A stretch of DNA of 64,000 nucleotides from Verrucomicrobiota bacterium. Its GTDB lineage: Bacteria > Verrucomicrobiota > Verrucomicrobiia > Limisphaerales > UBA9464. Positions 26,934 through 35,972 of this stretch are shown here, piece after piece; position 1 is the first letter of the stretch, and every line of letters begins with the position of its first letter. The notes under the pieces were generated by a model that saw only the letters and a program-made list of their open reading frames with translations, did no database searches and was not told where the DNA came from. The DNA lies in NCBI GenBank assembly GCA_947471985.1, contig CANIZL010000024.1, positions 1 through 64,000 of the forward strand. Direction: 5' to 3'. The position numbers and the translations under genes were made by a program.

Positions 26934-28943
26934 ATGAGTCCGAGTCTGGAAAAACTGGAAACACTTTTCGAAGCGGCCGTGGCTTTGGAAACGGAGGGCC
27001 AACGGGCCGAGTACCTGGATCGGGCGTGCCCCGATCCAGCGCTTCGGCGCGAGGTCGAAACCCTGCTGGTGTGCCATCAAAAGCCGGATCGGGTTTTTGC
27101 GCGCGACACGATCCGGGTGGTCCCGGTTGACGTCAGCGGTTCGTACCGATCGGGCCAGTGTTTGGGGCAAATTCTGGATGCGAAATACCGCCTGGACCGT
27201 CTGCTCGGCCAGGGCGGCATGGGTGAGGTTTACCTCAGCACCCATCTGGGCACCGGGCGCTACGTCGCGGTGAAGTTGATTACCCCGCAGTACATGCGGA
27301 ACCCGGAGTTCGTCGAACGATTCAAACGCGAAGCGCGCGCGGCGGGACGCTTGCGGCATCCGAATATCGTCGACGTTACGGACTTCGGCGTGGCGCAGGT
27401 CGACGGCGAGGACGTCGCCTATCTGGTCATGGAGTTTTTGGACGGCTGCACGCTGAGCGATGTGCTGGCGGAGGAGGTCCGGCTGCCGCTTCCGTGGGTG
27501 GTTGATATACTCGAACAGGTTTGTTCCGCCGTGCAGGAAGCGCATCGGCGCGGCATCATTCACCGGGATCTGAAGCCGGCCAACATTTGGCTCGAACCGA
27601 ACGCCCTGGGGGGCTATCGCGTGAAAGTGCTGGATTTCGGCATCGCGAAACTGGCCGAAGTCTCGGAATCGGTGAGCGCGTTACCGCGTCGGGCGATCCC
27701 GCCGCCCGCGGCGCTGCCGGCTCGGCGAGTCGCACCCTCGGCGACCGGGAGCACGTCCGCGGACGGTCGCACTCCGATAAACCCGGCGGCCGTCCCCGCC
27801 GCCGGGCTGACGGAAGTTGGCTCGATTTTGGGCACGCCGTGGTACATGTCGCCCGAGCAATGCCATGGCGACGCTCTGGATGCCCGCTCGGATATCTACA
27901 GTCTGGGCATTATCGCGTATCAGATGGTGGCTGGCACGACGCCCTTCACCGGGGATGGTTTGGTGGTGCTGCGTGCGCATCAGGAGAGTCAACCCAAGCC
28001 ACTGGAGGACCACGTCCGCAAGCTGCCGCTGCCGGTGTCGCGGGTCATTATGTCGGCGCTGGAGAAGGACCCGGCGTTGCGACCGCAAACCGCGATGGCG
28101 TTCGCGCACGCCTTGCGCGCTAATACAGAGAATCTGGGCGCCCTGTATCGACGCGCGTTCGCGCTCTACTGCGAATACTTTCCCCAGATCATCACGCTCT
28201 CGCTGCTCGCCCATATTCCGGCGATACTTATCACTCTCATGATGGTCGGATTGAGGGTGGCGGATCCGTGGCTGGGGCAGGGTGGTCAAATTGCCTTGGG
28301 GATTCCGATCGGGCTTCTCCGGGGAGCCGCGAACTTTCTGGCGGGCTCGGTCGTTTCCGGCGTCATCGCCATCATGGTGACGCAATTGGCGGTGATGCCG
28401 CTGAAGCCGGTGACGCTGCGCACGGCCTTTGCGCCCCTGCGGGGTCGTTGGCGGCCGCTGTTGAAAACCGGTCTCGTGGGCACCTTGAGAATCTTCCTGG
28501 GGTACCTTCTGCTGGTGATTCCGGGCATTGTGATGACGGTCCGCTATTCGCTTTGGGCCCCCGTGGTGCTCCTTGAGGGACTGGAAAATCGGGCCGCCCT
28601 GGAACGTTCGCGGCGCCTGGCCGCGCGTTCGTGGCGCACCGTCTTTGCGACCGTCCTCTTTCTGGCCCTGTTGCCGATCGTGATCGAGTGGGTGATCACC
28701 CGACTCGCGGGCGTCGGTGGCGGCGATAAACCGAGCCTCGCGCAAAATGTGGCCTCCGAGTTGATCACCCTGAGCAGCGTCTTTTTCCTGCCCCTGGTCT
28801 CCATCGTCATGGCGCTCGTCTACCTGAAGATGCGGCAGCTTGCCGGCGAGGAGATGACCCAGTTGATGCCCCGGATTGAGGGTTCCACGGTGCGGGCCAA
28901 GTGGGATCGGCGAATACGCACCGACGTGGATTCGGTGGTTTGA
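26934..28943 (+). CDS. Ser/Thr protein kinase with C-terminal membrane domain
   Basis: A 669-residue protein. The N-terminal 60 residues (LFEAAVALETEGQRAEYLDR) are the helical segment common in this kinase group. The Hanks kinase follows: GQGGMGEVY at 92-100, Lys 114 in VAVKLI, HRDLKPAN at 210-217, DFG at 234-236 and the PEQ motif after GTPWYMS. The stretch between DFG and GTPWY carries an unusual Pro/Ala-rich insert of about 45 residues. After residue 400 come five or six membrane helices with the block LGYLLLVIPGIVMTVRYSLW, like membrane domains of DUF975/GlpQ-associated proteins. It is probably membrane bound and partnered with the ECF sigma factor before it. Confidence 0.93.
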   Translation: MSPSLEKLETLFEAAVALETEGQRAEYLDRACPDPALRREVETLLVCHQKPDRVFARDTIRVVPVDVSGSYRSGQCLGQILDAKYRLDRLLGQGGMGEVYLSTHLGTGRYVAVKLITPQYMRNPEFVERFKREARAAGRLRHPNIVDVTDFGVAQVDGEDVAYLVMEFLDGCTLSDVLAEEVRLPLPWVVDILEQVCSAVQEAHRRGIIHRDLKPANIWLEPNALGGYRVKVLDFGIAKLAEVSESVSALPRRAIPPPAALPARRVAPSATGSTSADGRTPINPAAVPAAGLTEVGSILGTPWYMSPEQCHGDALDARSDIYSLGIIAYQMVAGTTPFTGDGLVVLRAHQESQPKPLEDHVRKLPLPVSRVIMSALEKDPALRPQTAMAFAHALRANTENLGALYRRAFALYCEYFPQIITLSLLAHIPAILITLMMVGLRVADPWLGQGGQIALGIPIGLLRGAANFLAGSVVSGVIAIMVTQLAVMPLKPVTLRTAFAPLRGRWRPLLKTGLVGTLRIFLGYLLLVIPGIVMTVRYSLWAPVVLLEGLENRAALERSRRLAARSWRTVFATVLFLALLPIVIEWVITRLAGVGGGDKPSLAQNVASELITLSSVFFLPLVSIVMALVYLKMRQLAGEEMTQLMPRIEGSTVRAKWDRRIRTDVDSVV

Positions 28944-29064
28944 TCACCCGCCGGCGGGGGCACGCGCCCCGAGGGTTTCCGACGGGGCGAAACTTTTCGC
29001 AGATCGATGTCCGATCGGCTGGGGAAACGTCGCCAGAGGTTATGGAACGACGAATCTGCCACCT

Positions 29065-30294
29065 ATGTTAACGCCTCCCCAAAACGATGCGGAAGTTGCC
29101 GAGACCCTCGGCTTGAACGCGAAGCCGAAGCGGTTTTTTCCGCGGAGCGCCGGCGCCCTCGCGTTGTATGCGGTTCTCGCGCTGGGCGGCGGGTATTTCT
29201 ACTGGCAGAGCCAGCTGCGGAACCGCACCCCGCGTTTTGAGCTGGCGCCAGCCCGGCGCGGCGATCTCACGGTGATCGTTTCGGCCACCGGCACGTTGCA
29301 GCCGGTAAATACGGTCGAGGTCGGCGCCGAGATTTCCGGGCGCTTGGAACGGGTGGCGGTGGACTTCAATGCCCACGTCAAAAAGGGCGACACCCTGGCG
29401 GAAATCGACACCAAACAACTGCGGGCCCAGGTGGAACGTTCCGCGGCGGGACTGGAAGCCGCGGAAGCCGGCCTCAAGCAGGCGCAGGCGACGCTCCTGG
29501 AGGCGAAGCAGAACATGAGCCGGATCGAGCAGTTGGCGGTCTCCAAACTGATTTCGCAGCAGGAACTGGATGCCGCGCGCGCCACGTTCGCCCGCGCCGA
29601 AGCCGGCGTCGCCAGTGCGCAGGCGCAGGTGACGGTATCGCGGGCCGGTCTCAACGCCGATCGCACCAATCTGGAAAAGGCCGTCATCCGCTCGCCCATC
29701 GATGGTGTCGTACTCGCCCGGAAAGTCGAACCCGGCCAGACCGTCGCGGCCACCTTTCAGACGCCCATTCTCTTCAAATTGGCCGAGGATCTGACGCGCA
29801 TGAAGCTCATCGTAAACGTCGATGAAGCGGATGTGGGCGGCGTCCGGGAATCCCAAGCAGCGACGTTTCGCGTCGATGCGTACCCGGATCGGGAGTTTTC
29901 GGCGCGCATCGCCTCGGTGCGTAACGAGCCGTTAACGGTTCAGGGGGTGGTGAGTTACGAGGCGGTCCTGACGGTGGATAATACAGAGGGATTGCTCCGC
30001 CCGGGGATGACCGCCACGTCGACCATTCGCACGGAAGCGCGCACGAATGTCCTCTTGGTTCCCAACACCGCGCTGCGCTTCGTGCCGCCGGGGGCGACGT
30101 TGCCGGCGTTGCCGGATGCGGCGACGGGCGTCCGGGAGACTGCGCCGAACTACGTCTGGATTTTGCGCGACAAAACCCCCGTGCCGGTGCGCGTCAAAAA
30201 GGGCCTCACCGACGGGCGCTCCACCGAGGTGCTGTCCGGCGAAGTCGCCGTCGGGCTCCAGCTCCTCGTGGACGTCGTCAGCAAGGCCAAATGA
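29065..30294 (+). CDS. Periplasmic adaptor (membrane fusion) subunit, MacA-like
   Basis: A 409-residue protein with one N-terminal membrane helix (SAGALALYAVLALGGGYFYW), the biotinyl-lipoyl halves (VSATGTLQPVNTVEVGAEIS and VIRSPIDGVVLARKVEPGQT), an alpha-hairpin between them with regular heptads, and beta-barrel and membrane-proximal domains. It links an inner-membrane ABC transporter to an outer-membrane exit duct. The start at 29065 is chosen because the frame upstream overlaps the kinase gene. The stop overlaps the next gene by 4 bp (ATGA). Confidence 0.93.
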   Translation: MLTPPQNDAEVAETLGLNAKPKRFFPRSAGALALYAVLALGGGYFYWQSQLRNRTPRFELAPARRGDLTVIVSATGTLQPVNTVEVGAEISGRLERVAVDFNAHVKKGDTLAEIDTKQLRAQVERSAAGLEAAEAGLKQAQATLLEAKQNMSRIEQLAVSKLISQQELDAARATFARAEAGVASAQAQVTVSRAGLNADRTNLEKAVIRSPIDGVVLARKVEPGQTVAATFQTPILFKLAEDLTRMKLIVNVDEADVGGVRESQAATFRVDAYPDREFSARIASVRNEPLTVQGVVSYEAVLTVDNTEGLLRPGMTATSTIRTEARTNVLLVPNTALRFVPPGATLPALPDAATGVRETAPNYVWILRDKTPVPVRVKKGLTDGRSTEVLSGEVAVGLQLLVDVVSKAK

Positions 30295-31016
30295 GGCCAA
30301 CCCCTCCCTCGGATCCGCCGCCGCCCGGCACGCTGCTGGAACTGCGCAACGTCACCAAGATCTATGGTCAGGGCGAAGTGCAGGTGAAGGCGCTCGCGGG
30401 CGTCGACCTGCGGATTGCCCGCGGCGAATTCGTGGCCGTCATGGGACCCAGTGGATCGGGCAAGTCCACCTGCATGAATCTCCTGGGCTGTCTCGATACG
30501 CCGACGTCCGGAAGTTACCGGTTCCGGGGCCTGGAAGTGGGTGCGCTCTCGCGCGATCAGCGGGCGCTGCTGCGTCGCCACTATTTGGGTTTCGTGTTTC
30601 AGGGCTTCAATCTATTGGCCCGGACGACGGCCCTGGAAAATCTCGAACTGCCGATGATCTATCGCGGGATTCCGGCGGCGGAACGTCATCGTCATGCGCG
30701 CGCGGCGCTGCAAGCCGTGGGTTTGGCGAATCGCGAGGGCCATACGCCGGGCGAACTCTCCGGCGGACAACAACAGCGCATCGCCATCGCGCGGGCCATT
30801 GTCACCAACCCTGACCTGATCCTGGCCGATGAACCCACCGGCAATCTCGATTCCGCCCGCAGTGTGGAGATCATGGAGTTGCTCGTCCGCCTCAATCGGG
30901 AGCGCGGCATGACCATCGTCATGGTTACCCACGAACCCGACATGGCGGCCTTTGCCCGGCGCATCATTCACTTCCGGGACGGCCTGATCGCCTCCGACGA
31001 AACTTCTCAACCATGA
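30291..31016 (+). CDS. ABC transporter ATPase, MacB/LolD type
   Basis: A 241-residue ATPase with Walker [10 protein letters not shown] at 52-60, the signature LSGGQQQR near 153 and Walker [14 protein letters not shown]. The sequence [20 protein letters not shown] and [19 protein letters not shown] places it in the MacB/LolD/FtsE group that energises mechanotransmission. It overlaps the adaptor and permease genes by 4 bp on both sides, so the three form a tight operon. Exported substrate unknown: candidates are macrolide-like compounds, peptides or lipoproteins. Confidence 0.95.
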   Translation: MRPTPPSDPPPPGTLLELRNVTKIYGQGEVQVKALAGVDLRIARGEFVAVMGPSGSGKSTCMNLLGCLDTPTSGSYRFRGLEVGALSRDQRALLRRHYLGFVFQGFNLLARTTALENLELPMIYRGIPAAERHRHARAALQAVGLANREGHTPGELSGGQQQRIAIARAIVTNPDLILADEPTGNLDSARSVEIMELLVRLNRERGMTIVMVTHEPDMAAFARRIIHFRDGLIASDETSQP

Positions 31017-32215
31017 ATCTGCTGACCACGTTTATTCTGGCGATTCGCGAAGTGCGACGACATCTGTTGCGCTCCGCCCTGACCACCCTCGGGATTGTGA
31101 TCGGTGTTGGCGCGGTGATCCTGATGGTGACGTTGGGGCGCGGCGCGCAGGCGCAGGTGACCTCCACGATTTCCAGCCTCGGGCGCAACCTGATGATCCT
31201 GGTGCCGGAGCGGGCCGTGCGCACGGGCGGCGGCGGGTCGACCGCTCCGTTTAAGATGGAGGACATGCTGGCGATTGCCCGCGATGTGCCCAATGCCGTG
31301 GTGGCGCCGCAGGCGGCGAGTTCGGTGCTGGTCATTTACGGGAATGAGAGTCGGCCCGTCGGGGTGACGGGAATCGACAACCAATGGTTTGTGGCCCGGG
31401 ATTGGAAGTTGAGCGCGGGTCGCACGTTTTCCGATGCGGAACTCCGTTCCGGGCGCCCCGTTTGCGTCATTGGCGCGACGACTCGGAAGGAGCTTTTCAA
31501 ATATCAGAATCCGCTCGGCGCCACGCTCCGCATTGGCAAGGTCTCGTGTGAAGTTGTCGGCCTGCTGGAGGCCAAGGGGGCCAGTTTTGGCAATGACCCG
31601 GACGATGTCGTGCTGCTCCCGCTGCAGACGTATCAACGGCGAATCGCGGGGAATCGCGACATTGGCATGGCCTGGATTTCCGCCCGATCGAGCGACGACA
31701 TTGCGAAAGTTCAGGCGGACGTGACGAGTCTGATGCATGAGCGACGGCGGCTGGGCCCCGGCGAGCCCGATGATTTTGCGGTGAAGGACATGAAGGAGAT
31801 CTCCAAAACCGTCGGGCAGGTCACGACCCTTTTGACCGCATTTCTCAGTTCCATTGCCGCGGTCAGTTTGGTGGTCGGTGGGGTGGGCATCATGAACATC
31901 ATGCTGGTGTCCGTGAAAGAGCGGACCCGGGAGATTGGGATTCGCATGTCCATTGGCGCGATGGAGGGGGAAGTGATGCAGCAGTTTCTGGTGGAAGCGG
32001 TGACACTGTCGGTCCTGGGCGGATTGATGGGTGTCGCCGGCGGACTTCTGAGTTCGGCGATTGCCTGCCACTTCATCAAGCTCCCGTTTGTGCTGGATTT
32101 TTCTATCGTCGTGCTGGCCTTCGTTTTCTCCGCGACGGTGGGCGTGGTGTTTGGTTATTTCCCGGCGCGCCAGGCCGCGCGCCTCGATCCGATCGAAGCG
32201 CTGCGCTACGAGTGA
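31013..32215 (+). CDS. ABC transporter permease, MacB/FtsX type
   Basis: A 400-residue permease with the family layout: N-terminal helix (LTTLGIVIGVGAVILMVTLG), a large periplasmic MacB_PCD domain, then three helices around residues 278-300, 320-350 and 360-385 with GGVGIMNIMLVSVKERTREI and the ending GYFPARQAARLDPIEALRYE. ATPase and permease are separate genes here, while in proteobacterial MacB they are fused. It ends the operon; no outer-membrane TolC-like gene follows. Confidence 0.95.
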   Translation: MNLLTTFILAIREVRRHLLRSALTTLGIVIGVGAVILMVTLGRGAQAQVTSTISSLGRNLMILVPERAVRTGGGGSTAPFKMEDMLAIARDVPNAVVAPQAASSVLVIYGNESRPVGVTGIDNQWFVARDWKLSAGRTFSDAELRSGRPVCVIGATTRKELFKYQNPLGATLRIGKVSCEVVGLLEAKGASFGNDPDDVVLLPLQTYQRRIAGNRDIGMAWISARSSDDIAKVQADVTSLMHERRRLGPGEPDDFAVKDMKEISKTVGQVTTLLTAFLSSIAAVSLVVGGVGIMNIMLVSVKERTREIGIRMSIGAMEGEVMQQFLVEAVTLSVLGGLMGVAGGLLSSAIACHFIKLPFVLDFSIVVLAFVFSATVGVVFGYFPARQAARLDPIEALRYE

Positions 32216-32550
32216 ATGCACGGGGGGGCGGTTTGGAAGCGTTCGTCGTTGGCTCCGCCGCGGTGTTCTCGGTGGAGCGGCGGCGCAGGCGGCCCTCGTT
32301 TTGCGCTCCCGGGACGAACCGGTTGCGATGGAGCTGGGCGTCCTAGCACGGAAGGGCCGGTGGGTGGAAAGGTCCCGACGATGAAAATTTCTCCTGCCGG
32401 TCAGGAAATTCACCGCTTAGCCGTTGTTTTTGGCAAGAACGGTTCGTAAATCTTAGTGCGAAGCGCGTCCGCCACATCCGCTGGAATAACCCAAGCAGTC
32501 GAAACCAGGCGCTTTCCTGATTAACCGGTCGCCGTTCCCGCCTTTTGGCC
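32216..32550. other. Gene-free interval, nothing recognised
   Basis: The 335 bases between the permease and the propeller-cytochrome gene hold no coding pattern, repeat or stable hairpin that I can identify. The promoter of the downstream gene should lie here. Confidence 0.4.
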
Positions 32551-35500
32551 ATGAAACGACTACTTTACGCGCTTGCCGCTGCCGGGCTCGTCCTTTTGGG
32601 CGAGCTGGGCGCGTGTGCCGCGGCGAGTCATCCCGCATTCATGAGCCCGCAGGCAGCGCCCCTCGTCGTGGCCGGCGGTTTCGTCTTTGTTGCCAATACT
32701 CCCGCGGATACCGTCGATGTCATCAAGGTCAGCACCCACGCCGTCGTAGCCCGTATTCGCGTCGGCATTGAACCGGTCGGCGTCGCTGCCCGCCCGGACG
32801 GTAAAGAGGTGTGGGTATCGAATCATGTCTCGGATTCGGTAAGTGTGATCGATGCGGATCCGGCGAGTCCGACCCACTTTCAGGTCATCGCCACGGTGCA
32901 GGATTTTGATCCGGCCACGAAGGCGACGCGCTTTGATGAGCCGGTTGGCATCGCTTTCGCCGGCAACGACAAGGCCTACGTTGCCCTTTCCTCGGAGAAC
33001 CAGATCGCGGTGATCGACGTGACCCGGCGCACGGTGGTCCATCGATTGAATATCCCGGCGCAAGACCCGCGGGCCCTCGTGGCGCGCGGCGGACGGCTTT
33101 ATGTGATTCCGTTTGAGTCCGGCAACCAGACGCAGCTTTCCGGTGGCACGGGCAAGCCGGACGGCAATCTCGTGACGTTCAACGCCTGGAACCACTCCAT
33201 CGCCACCAACAACGTCCTCTCCCTCGGACACGTCGTGGATATCGTAAAACACCCCAAGGTGCCGGATCGGGACCTGTTCGTGTTTGACACCGCCACGGAC
33301 ACGCTCGTCGAGACCGTCAGCACCCTGGGCACGTTGCTTTACGGATTGGCCGTGGACTCGGATGGATTCGTTTTCATTGCGCAGACGGATGCGCGGAATG
33401 ACGTCAATGGCCGCGCCGGGACGCAAAAACACGGACTGAAAGAGCTGGAGAATCGCGCGTTTCTCAATCGCATCACGAGCGTTACCTTCGGCCCCGGGCG
33501 GGCGGATCCCCCGTCGTTCATCGACCTCGAGCCCCTGCCACCGCAACACCCTGAAGAGGGCATGGCCTTGGCGACGCCCTATGCCATTCAAGTTAGTGAC
33601 GACGATTTGACGCTCGTGGTCTCAGCGGCCGGTTCGGACAAACTTTTCACCGTGGACGTCGCCACCGGGGCGGTGGTCGGACGCGTCAGCGTTGGCGCGG
33701 TTCCGCAGGGCATCGCGCTGGAATGCGCCGCGGACGGAAAGCTGTCGCGAGCGTGGGTGCTCAATGCCGCTGACGACACCGTTTCCCTCGTGGACCTCGC
33801 GCATCCGGCGAAGCCCGTGGTCGTCGATACCATCTCTCTCACGGATCCCACCCCGGCGCTGTTGAAACGGGGGCGCATCGCCTTCGAGACCGCGGCGTCG
33901 TCGACGACCGGCACCTTCTCCTGTGCCAGTTGCCATCCCAATGGGCATACCGATCAACTGCTGTGGGTCCTCCAGACACCGATCGTGACCGGTGGCGACC
34001 AAATCATGCCGCGGCTGACCATGCCGATTCGCGGCCTGCGCGACACGGAGCCGTATCATTGGGACGGAACCCTCGGCGATCCCTACGGCGGCATTAATTC
34101 CGCGCATCTTCGGACCGTTGTCGCCCCCAACAGCCGGCTCGGTGCGCCGGAGACCGCCGCGCGCAATCTTATCGATGCCGGCCTCGCCTCGACGATGAGC
34201 CGGGCCGGCGACACGACGCGCAACGAGGAAGAAAAACCGGGCCGGCTGTCGGCAACCAACCGCGACGCGCTGGCCAAATTCCTTTTGGCCGTTCCGTATC
34301 CCCCGGCCCAACGGCGCGCTTTCGACAACGTGGTGTCCGCCGAGGCCCGGAATGGCTTCCGGTTGTTCCACCTCGACGGTGACAACGACCCCACCAAGTC
34401 CCGGCCCAACGTCTGCGGGGATTGCCATCGGATGCCGTTTTGGACCAGCACCAAAACCCCGGGCACCGGCATGGACGCGCCCACCTGGCGGGGCGCCTAT
34501 GATCGGTGGATGATCCTCCCGCAGGGGCGGCTCAATATCATCGACTTCAACTTCTACCGCGACGCCGCGGAACGGGGCGCGCCCGAACGCAGCATCTGGC
34601 AGTTTGCCTGGGGTGGACGCCAACGCTTCGACCCGGTTTGGAACATGGTCCTCGAAGGCAGCACCGGTTTCTCCGGTGCCTTTGCCCGGCAGGTGACGCT
34701 CAATCAATCCACCGCGTCCGACGCCTTCACTCAGGAGCTTTTGGATGCCTTGGAAGGCGCCGCCGGCGAGGGCGCCGTTGTGCTCGAGGGCGAAGGAGTC
34801 TGGATCAACGCAGGAAAAGCGACGCCGGTCGAGCTCGACTTCAAGAGCAACGCGAAAACCGGAGGTTATCTCGAACGCAAGGGTCCGGGAAAATCCTTCG
34901 CCCGATCCGACCTGCTCGCGATGGCCACAGCCGGTCGTTTCGTTGGGACCTTTACCGCCCGGCTCGGCCCTTGGGTGGACGTGGACCATCCGCAGCCCGC
35001 CCTTTGGACGCTTGGCCCGATGCAAAAGCAGAGCGGCCGCCAGGAGTTCCCGATCCTGTACCCGGGCAATTCCCGAATGAAGCTCAGTGGCCGCCACGTT
35101 CGCGCGGACGCCCGTCTGGTGGTCGATGGCCGACGTGTGGCTGGAACCGTGGCCCTGGAGGCGGGGGAGACCGTCGTCATCCAATTGGCCACCGTGCCTC
35201 CTTCCGGACTCCACCTTCTGCAAGTCCAAACTCCGGACGGGCTTTTCAGTAACGAGTTTATTTTTCAGGTAGCCGACAACCGCGGCGTGGCGGACGAACT
35301 GGATCGCCGTCTGGATGACGCCCGGGGCCGCCCGGCGGAACTTCTGCCGCTCGCCATTGCCCGTGGGGACCTTGAAGCCGCCCAACGCCACTTGGCCCAC
35401 GGCGCGGGCGTGAATGAGCCGGATCCCAAAACCGGCTCGGTGCCCCTCAGTATCGCTGCGTTGCACGGCCGCCTGGATATCGCCCGCTATCTCCTCGAGC

Positions 35501-35841
35501 ACGGCGCGGACGTTTCCGCCGCCAATCGCGACGGCAACACGCCGCTGCATACGGCCGCCTTCCTCGGACGAACGGAGATGTTGAAACTCCTGATCGACAA
35601 GGGTGCGTCCGTCACCCGGCGCAATCGGCGTGGGGAATCGCCGGCCGACGTGGTCTCGGGACCTTGGAACGAAGGGCTCGAAAAGTTTTACGGCTCTGTC
35701 GAAGTTTCTGCGGACATCAGCCTAGATCTCCGCTCGATCCGGGAGGAAAGACCCAGGATGGCCAAGCGCCTTAGCGCATTGGCCCAAAAGGCGATCCGAG
35801 ACGTCCGCCCACCCACCGTCAACGCGCCGAACCCTCCCTGA
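32551..35841 (+). CDS. Secreted YncE-like propeller / di-haem cytochrome c / ankyrin fusion
   Basis: A 1096-residue exported protein. A signal peptide (LLYALAAAGLVLLGELGACA) is followed by a YncE-type seven-bladed propeller (VANTPADTVDVIKV, VGIEPVGVAARPDGKEVWVS; about 30-445). Two haem-binding motifs follow, CASCH at 458 and CGDCH at 622, in a region like di-haem cytochrome c peroxidase/MauG-related proteins. After a beta region three ankyrin repeats (GSVPLSIAALHGRLDIARYL, NTPLHTAAFLGRTEMLKLLI) occupy about 935-1040. The combination of haem redox module and ankyrins on one exported chain is unusual. Partner and electron donor are unknown. Confidence 0.88.
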   Translation: MKRLLYALAAAGLVLLGELGACAAASHPAFMSPQAAPLVVAGGFVFVANTPADTVDVIKVSTHAVVARIRVGIEPVGVAARPDGKEVWVSNHVSDSVSVIDADPASPTHFQVIATVQDFDPATKATRFDEPVGIAFAGNDKAYVALSSENQIAVIDVTRRTVVHRLNIPAQDPRALVARGGRLYVIPFESGNQTQLSGGTGKPDGNLVTFNAWNHSIATNNVLSLGHVVDIVKHPKVPDRDLFVFDTATDTLVETVSTLGTLLYGLAVDSDGFVFIAQTDARNDVNGRAGTQKHGLKELENRAFLNRITSVTFGPGRADPPSFIDLEPLPPQHPEEGMALATPYAIQVSDDDLTLVVSAAGSDKLFTVDVATGAVVGRVSVGAVPQGIALECAADGKLSRAWVLNAADDTVSLVDLAHPAKPVVVDTISLTDPTPALLKRGRIAFETAASSTTGTFSCASCHPNGHTDQLLWVLQTPIVTGGDQIMPRLTMPIRGLRDTEPYHWDGTLGDPYGGINSAHLRTVVAPNSRLGAPETAARNLIDAGLASTMSRAGDTTRNEEEKPGRLSATNRDALAKFLLAVPYPPAQRRAFDNVVSAEARNGFRLFHLDGDNDPTKSRPNVCGDCHRMPFWTSTKTPGTGMDAPTWRGAYDRWMILPQGRLNIIDFNFYRDAAERGAPERSIWQFAWGGRQRFDPVWNMVLEGSTGFSGAFARQVTLNQSTASDAFTQELLDALEGAAGEGAVVLEGEGVWINAGKATPVELDFKSNAKTGGYLERKGPGKSFARSDLLAMATAGRFVGTFTARLGPWVDVDHPQPALWTLGPMQKQSGRQEFPILYPGNSRMKLSGRHVRADARLVVDGRRVAGTVALEAGETVVIQLATVPPSGLHLLQVQTPDGLFSNEFIFQVADNRGVADELDRRLDDARGRPAELLPLAIARGDLEAAQRHLAHGAGVNEPDPKTGSVPLSIAALHGRLDIARYLLEHGADVSAANRDGNTPLHTAAFLGRTEMLKLLIDKGASVTRRNRRGESPADVVSGPWNEGLEKFYGSVEVSADISLDLRSIREERPRMAKRLSALAQKAIRDVRPPTVNAPNPP

Positions 35842-35972
35842 CCCTTTCACTGCGGCGGCACAGTGACGCAGAACACTGCAATTCCACGCGGGGCGGTTTT
35901 GACCGACTGCGGGAAGCCGCTACGAATCGTCGAAATTGAGATAATCGCCCGAGTGTGATCACCGAAATTGCC

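Noticed and set aside
26004-27563. A long minus-strand open frame spanning the ECF and kinase genes
   Set aside because: The plus strand there encodes clear sigma factor and kinase motifs; the minus-strand text has no domain.
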